NCBI RefSeq assembly: GCF_000313565.1
Contig: NZ_HE578927.1
Span: forward strand, 1-33,053
Direction: 5' to 3'
Length of the DNA: 33,053 nt
From: Dielma fastidiosa
GTDB taxonomy: Bacteria > Bacillota_I > Bacilli_A > Erysipelotrichales > Erysipelotrichaceae
Shown: positions 30,955 through 33,053 of the stretch, piece after piece
Numbering within the stretch: the first letter of the stretch is position 1
How the letters are laid out: every line of letters begins with the position of its first letter
The notes under the pieces: generated by a model
Database searches by the model: none
What the model saw: the letters and a program-made list of their open reading frames with translations, nothing else
Told to the model about the DNA's origin: nothing
Translations under genes and position numbers: made by a program

Positions 30955-30975
30955 GCTAAGCTTTCACGATTTTAT
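30932..30975 (+). terminator. Terminator between ydcF-like gene and surface-protein gene, probably bidirectional
   Basis: A 13-bp stem (AAAATCGTGGAAG at 30932-30944 with CTTTCACGATTTT at 30961-30973, one G-U pair) has T-rich sequence after it on the plus strand and A-rich sequence before it for the minus-strand gene that ends at 30980. Confidence 0.82.
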
Positions 30976-30979
30976 TCAT

Positions 30980-33053
30980 TTAATCTTCAATAGAATTTAT
31001 AATGTTCCCAGATTCATCTGTTATTACGTTACCATTAATCTTTAAATTCAGCACTTTTCCAGTAGTACATTCAATGAAACCTAATAGCTGTTCACTGTCA
31101 TCAGCAACAAAATTTACAAGTCCTGCACCATTTGTAAACTTTAATGTGCCGTTAAATTTGGTAACATCATAGCCTATCGTATTCATTTCTATATTTTCCA
31201 AATCAATATCACCGGAAATATTTATGGTCTTACCATTTAAATCAATATTCTTATCATTGACTAAATAAGACAGACCAGAAAGCTCTTCAGGTGTATTGAT
31301 CGTAAATTCTGAATCATTTTCATTATACCAGGAAGCATCGGTATAATAAAACCAATGATCATCTGTCTGCACTTCACTTCCATTAACACTCACTGAATTA
31401 TTACATTTCTTAGGAGCTTGTACCAGTATCCAATAAGAACCTTCATTTATAAATTTTGTATTTATAAATTTAACATTATTTTCATTTGCCCCATATTGAA
31501 GTGATAACACTTTTTGCGGTTGTGAACCTGGGTCAATATTCGCCTCAATTGTACTGTCAATAAATGTTAATTTATTTTTCTGACCCAAAGTACCAGGAAT
31601 ATAATTAATATAATAATCATTACCGCTATAATAACCATGTTTTCCACTAATCACGATAGTTGAATAAGCATTTCCATATCCTCTATGAATATTAGTACCT
31701 ACTAAATAACTTCTTTCAATAGTGAAATCTGAGTTATTTGAAAAAGACCTTATTGCTGCCCAGCCTTCAATGTGTGAATCAGTTATATCTACAGTCATAT
31801 CAGAAGCATCATCAAAGATATTTAATGTATAAGAAGAAGCAAATATTGAAGTATTATCAATAATTAAGTGCGTACCTTTTACATTGCAAATGTATATTCC
31901 TGATTCCATATTCAGTTTATCTGTAGGTTTTAAAGTTATATCATACAAGCCAACAGTCCCATTATTTAATTCAGTAGAATTATCATCACCCATACTAATC
32001 ACACTATTATTACTATTAGATATAATGGCATGATCATCACCGAAAATATTAACTGATGTTGAAACTTGAACTTTTGCGTTAACTTGAATATCGTTTTTTA
32101 AAACAATATTGCCGCCTTTTGCCGCTGCTGCTTTTAATGTATCTTCATTATCAACCAAAACACCAAACTGCGCTGTTAATACAAGATTTTCTTTCACTGG
32201 TTTTGTCAGATCATATCTTTTATCACCTTTAAACCATGCCGCAAATACCATCCCATCAGGAGCCACAGCAACAGGTGCAGTTACTAATTTACCTTGTTCT
32301 ACTGTTTGAGTGTCAATAGTATTACCATCCATGTCTTTAAACGTAACAGTATAATAAGTGATTGATGGCTCGCTGCCACTGCCACCCGATGATCCGCCAG
32401 TTGAAGGTTTGTTTACTTCTGGTGCTTGCTCAACATCTTTGCCTGTTTCTACATCTTTGATTACTGTATCCTTGCCTGCTTCTACACCGTCAACATTAGC
32501 TTCAACTTTGTTAATTGTACCTTTACCGTCAATACTTACTGGTGCGTCGGCTGTCAATGTGCCTACCGTACTGCCTTTTGATACTTCTACCTTCGTATCT
32601 TTTGCACTTTCGGTTACCACCACATTCTTAACATCGGCATTTACCTTGATTTGAGTGTCTGTCTTTACTTCAAGACTTTCTACCGGCGCCTGAATATCCA
32701 CACTTGCATATGTCCGTGTACTTACTTCCTGTGCTGGTACTTCGATAACTACTTCTCCCTTTGTTGTTGACTGTACTTCAATCTTCTCTACTTCACCTTT
32801 GAAGTTCTTGTCTGGTGTTACCACAGCTGTCTCTTCCAATACGATTGTCTTAATTTCTGTTTCGCCGCTTAATACGACTTCTGTATTTCTTGTCTGCGTA
32901 CTGATTGCTTCAATCTTTGAATCAGTGATCGTTAACTTGCCGGCTGTTTGATTGTCACCAATAACAACCAATTTGCCTTTTACAGTTACACCTTTTAATT
33001 CTAACGCTTTGGCCGTTGTCACATCAACATACAGGTTACCTTCAATGACTTCG
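30980..33053 (-). CDS. Large surface protein, 3' part only (beta-repeat, InlB-like repeat, beta-helix)
   Basis: The open frame runs to the window edge, so the N-terminus and any signal peptide are outside; about 690 codons are visible. From the edge: an N-terminal-side region of short beta-type repeats rich in Val, Thr, Lys and Glu (LELKGVTVKGKLVVIGDN, TKVEVSKGSTVGTL); a Gly/Ser linker near 32380-32415; an InlB/Listeria-Bacteroides type repeat near 32165-32370 (YTVTFKDMDG...LTAQF); and a region resembling a right-handed beta-helix (LIIDNTSIF, MTVDITDSHIEG, KLTFIDSTIEANID). The C-terminus (NSIED) has no LPxTG motif, so attachment must be elsewhere. An adhesin or carbohydrate-binding role is a guess. 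The 3' half is more AT-rich than the neighbours. Confidence 0.82.
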   Translation of the reverse strand, partial: EVIEGNLYVDVTTAKALELKGVTVKGKLVVIGDNQTAGKLTITDSKIEAISTQTRNTEVVLSGETEIKTIVLEETAVVTPDKNFKGEVEKIEVQSTTKGEVVIEVPAQEVSTRTYASVDIQAPVESLEVKTDTQIKVNADVKNVVVTESAKDTKVEVSKGSTVGTLTADAPVSIDGKGTINKVEANVDGVEAGKDTVIKDVETGKDVEQAPEVNKPSTGGSSGGSGSEPSITYYTVTFKDMDGNTIDTQTVEQGKLVTAPVAVAPDGMVFAAWFKGDKRYDLTKPVKENLVLTAQFGVLVDNEDTLKAAAAKGGNIVLKNDIQVNAKVQVSTSVNIFGDDHAIISNSNNSVISMGDDNSTELNNGTVGLYDITLKPTDKLNMESGIYICNVKGTHLIIDNTSIFASSYTLNIFDDASDMTVDITDSHIEGWAAIRSFSNNSDFTIERSYLVGTNIHRGYGNAYSTIVISGKHGYYSGNDYYINYIPGTLGQKNKLTFIDSTIEANIDPGSQPQKVLSLQYGANENNVKFINTKFINEGSYWILVQAPKKCNNSVSVNGSEVQTDDHWFYYTDASWYNENDSEFTINTPEELSGLSYLVNDKNIDLNGKTINISGDIDLENIEMNTIGYDVTKFNGTLKFTNGAGLVNFVADDSEQLLGFIECTTGKVLNLKINGNVITDESGNIINSIED

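Noticed and set aside
32109-32654. Plus-strand Pro/Ser/Thr-rich ORFs opposite the surface protein
   Set aside because: They arise from the repetitive codon use of the Val/Thr/Lys-rich minus-strand gene and lack ribosome sites.
1-33053. CRISPR arrays, tRNA or rRNA genes, insertion sequences, phage genes
   Set aside because: No regularly spaced repeats, no tRNA-like cloverleaf with TTCGA arm in a gap, and no transposase or integrase motif was seen in any frame.

Overview
The window is a chromosomal segment of a low-GC Gram-positive bacterium (Bacillota). The evidence is a T-box leader on trpS, an Spx-type regulator, strong GGAGG ribosome sites, TTG starts, MurT/GatD, yceD-rpmF and a mraZ-led division cluster. 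The mix of genes and the anaerobic ribonucleotide reductase suggest a gut anaerobe, possibly an Erysipelotrichales member. That placement is inference; no rRNA or other marker gene is present. Almost every gene is on the minus strand. The exceptions are trpS near the left end and tmcAL plus a ydcF-like gene near the right end.

Left part (1-6700): spx (minus) and trpS (plus) diverge from a shared upstream region that holds the trpS T-box. trpS converges on a pirin gene, which is translationally coupled to an unlisted 42-residue ORF. Next comes the class III ribonucleotide reductase operon. Its first gene encodes a MarR-type DNA-binding domain fused to an NrdG-type radical SAM activase. Its second encodes an NrdD with a redoxin domain fused at the C-terminus. 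Two MarR-like operators flank the promoter.

Middle part (6750-12960): a compact three-gene transcription unit with its own promoter and terminator. It encodes (i) a lipoprotein joining an ABC-type solute-binding domain to the C-terminal, nucleotide-binding domain of 5'-nucleotidases without the catalytic phosphoesterase domain, (ii) a hybrid histidine kinase with an extracytoplasmic sensor and two receiver domains, the first degenerate, and (iii) a regulator made of two tandem GntR-like halves. No transporter or enzyme gene accompanies them. I read the unit as a dedicated sensing module and the best candidate here for something undescribed.

Right-middle (12966-22680): a short division and cell-wall cluster, mraZ-rsmH-ftsL-PBP-PBP-murE-mraY-murD. 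It has a MraZ-type direct-repeat operator at the front, a UUCG-loop terminator between the two PBP genes, and a terminator right after murD. Beyond it (22780-25742) lie murT-gatD (peptidoglycan amidation) and yceD-rpmF (L32), each with promoter and terminator.

Right part (25760-33053): mostly single-gene units. They are a membrane methyltransferase homologue, a C39-peptidase-domain lipoprotein, a DUF4230 membrane protein, an alpha/beta hydrolase, the plus-strand tmcAL-ydcF pair, and the 3' part of a large repeat and beta-helix surface protein running off the window. Two promoter-like sites share one architecture, TGTGA-N6-TATAAT-N4-TCACA, and may mark a small regulon. I saw no tRNA or rRNA genes, insertion sequences or CRISPR arrays.
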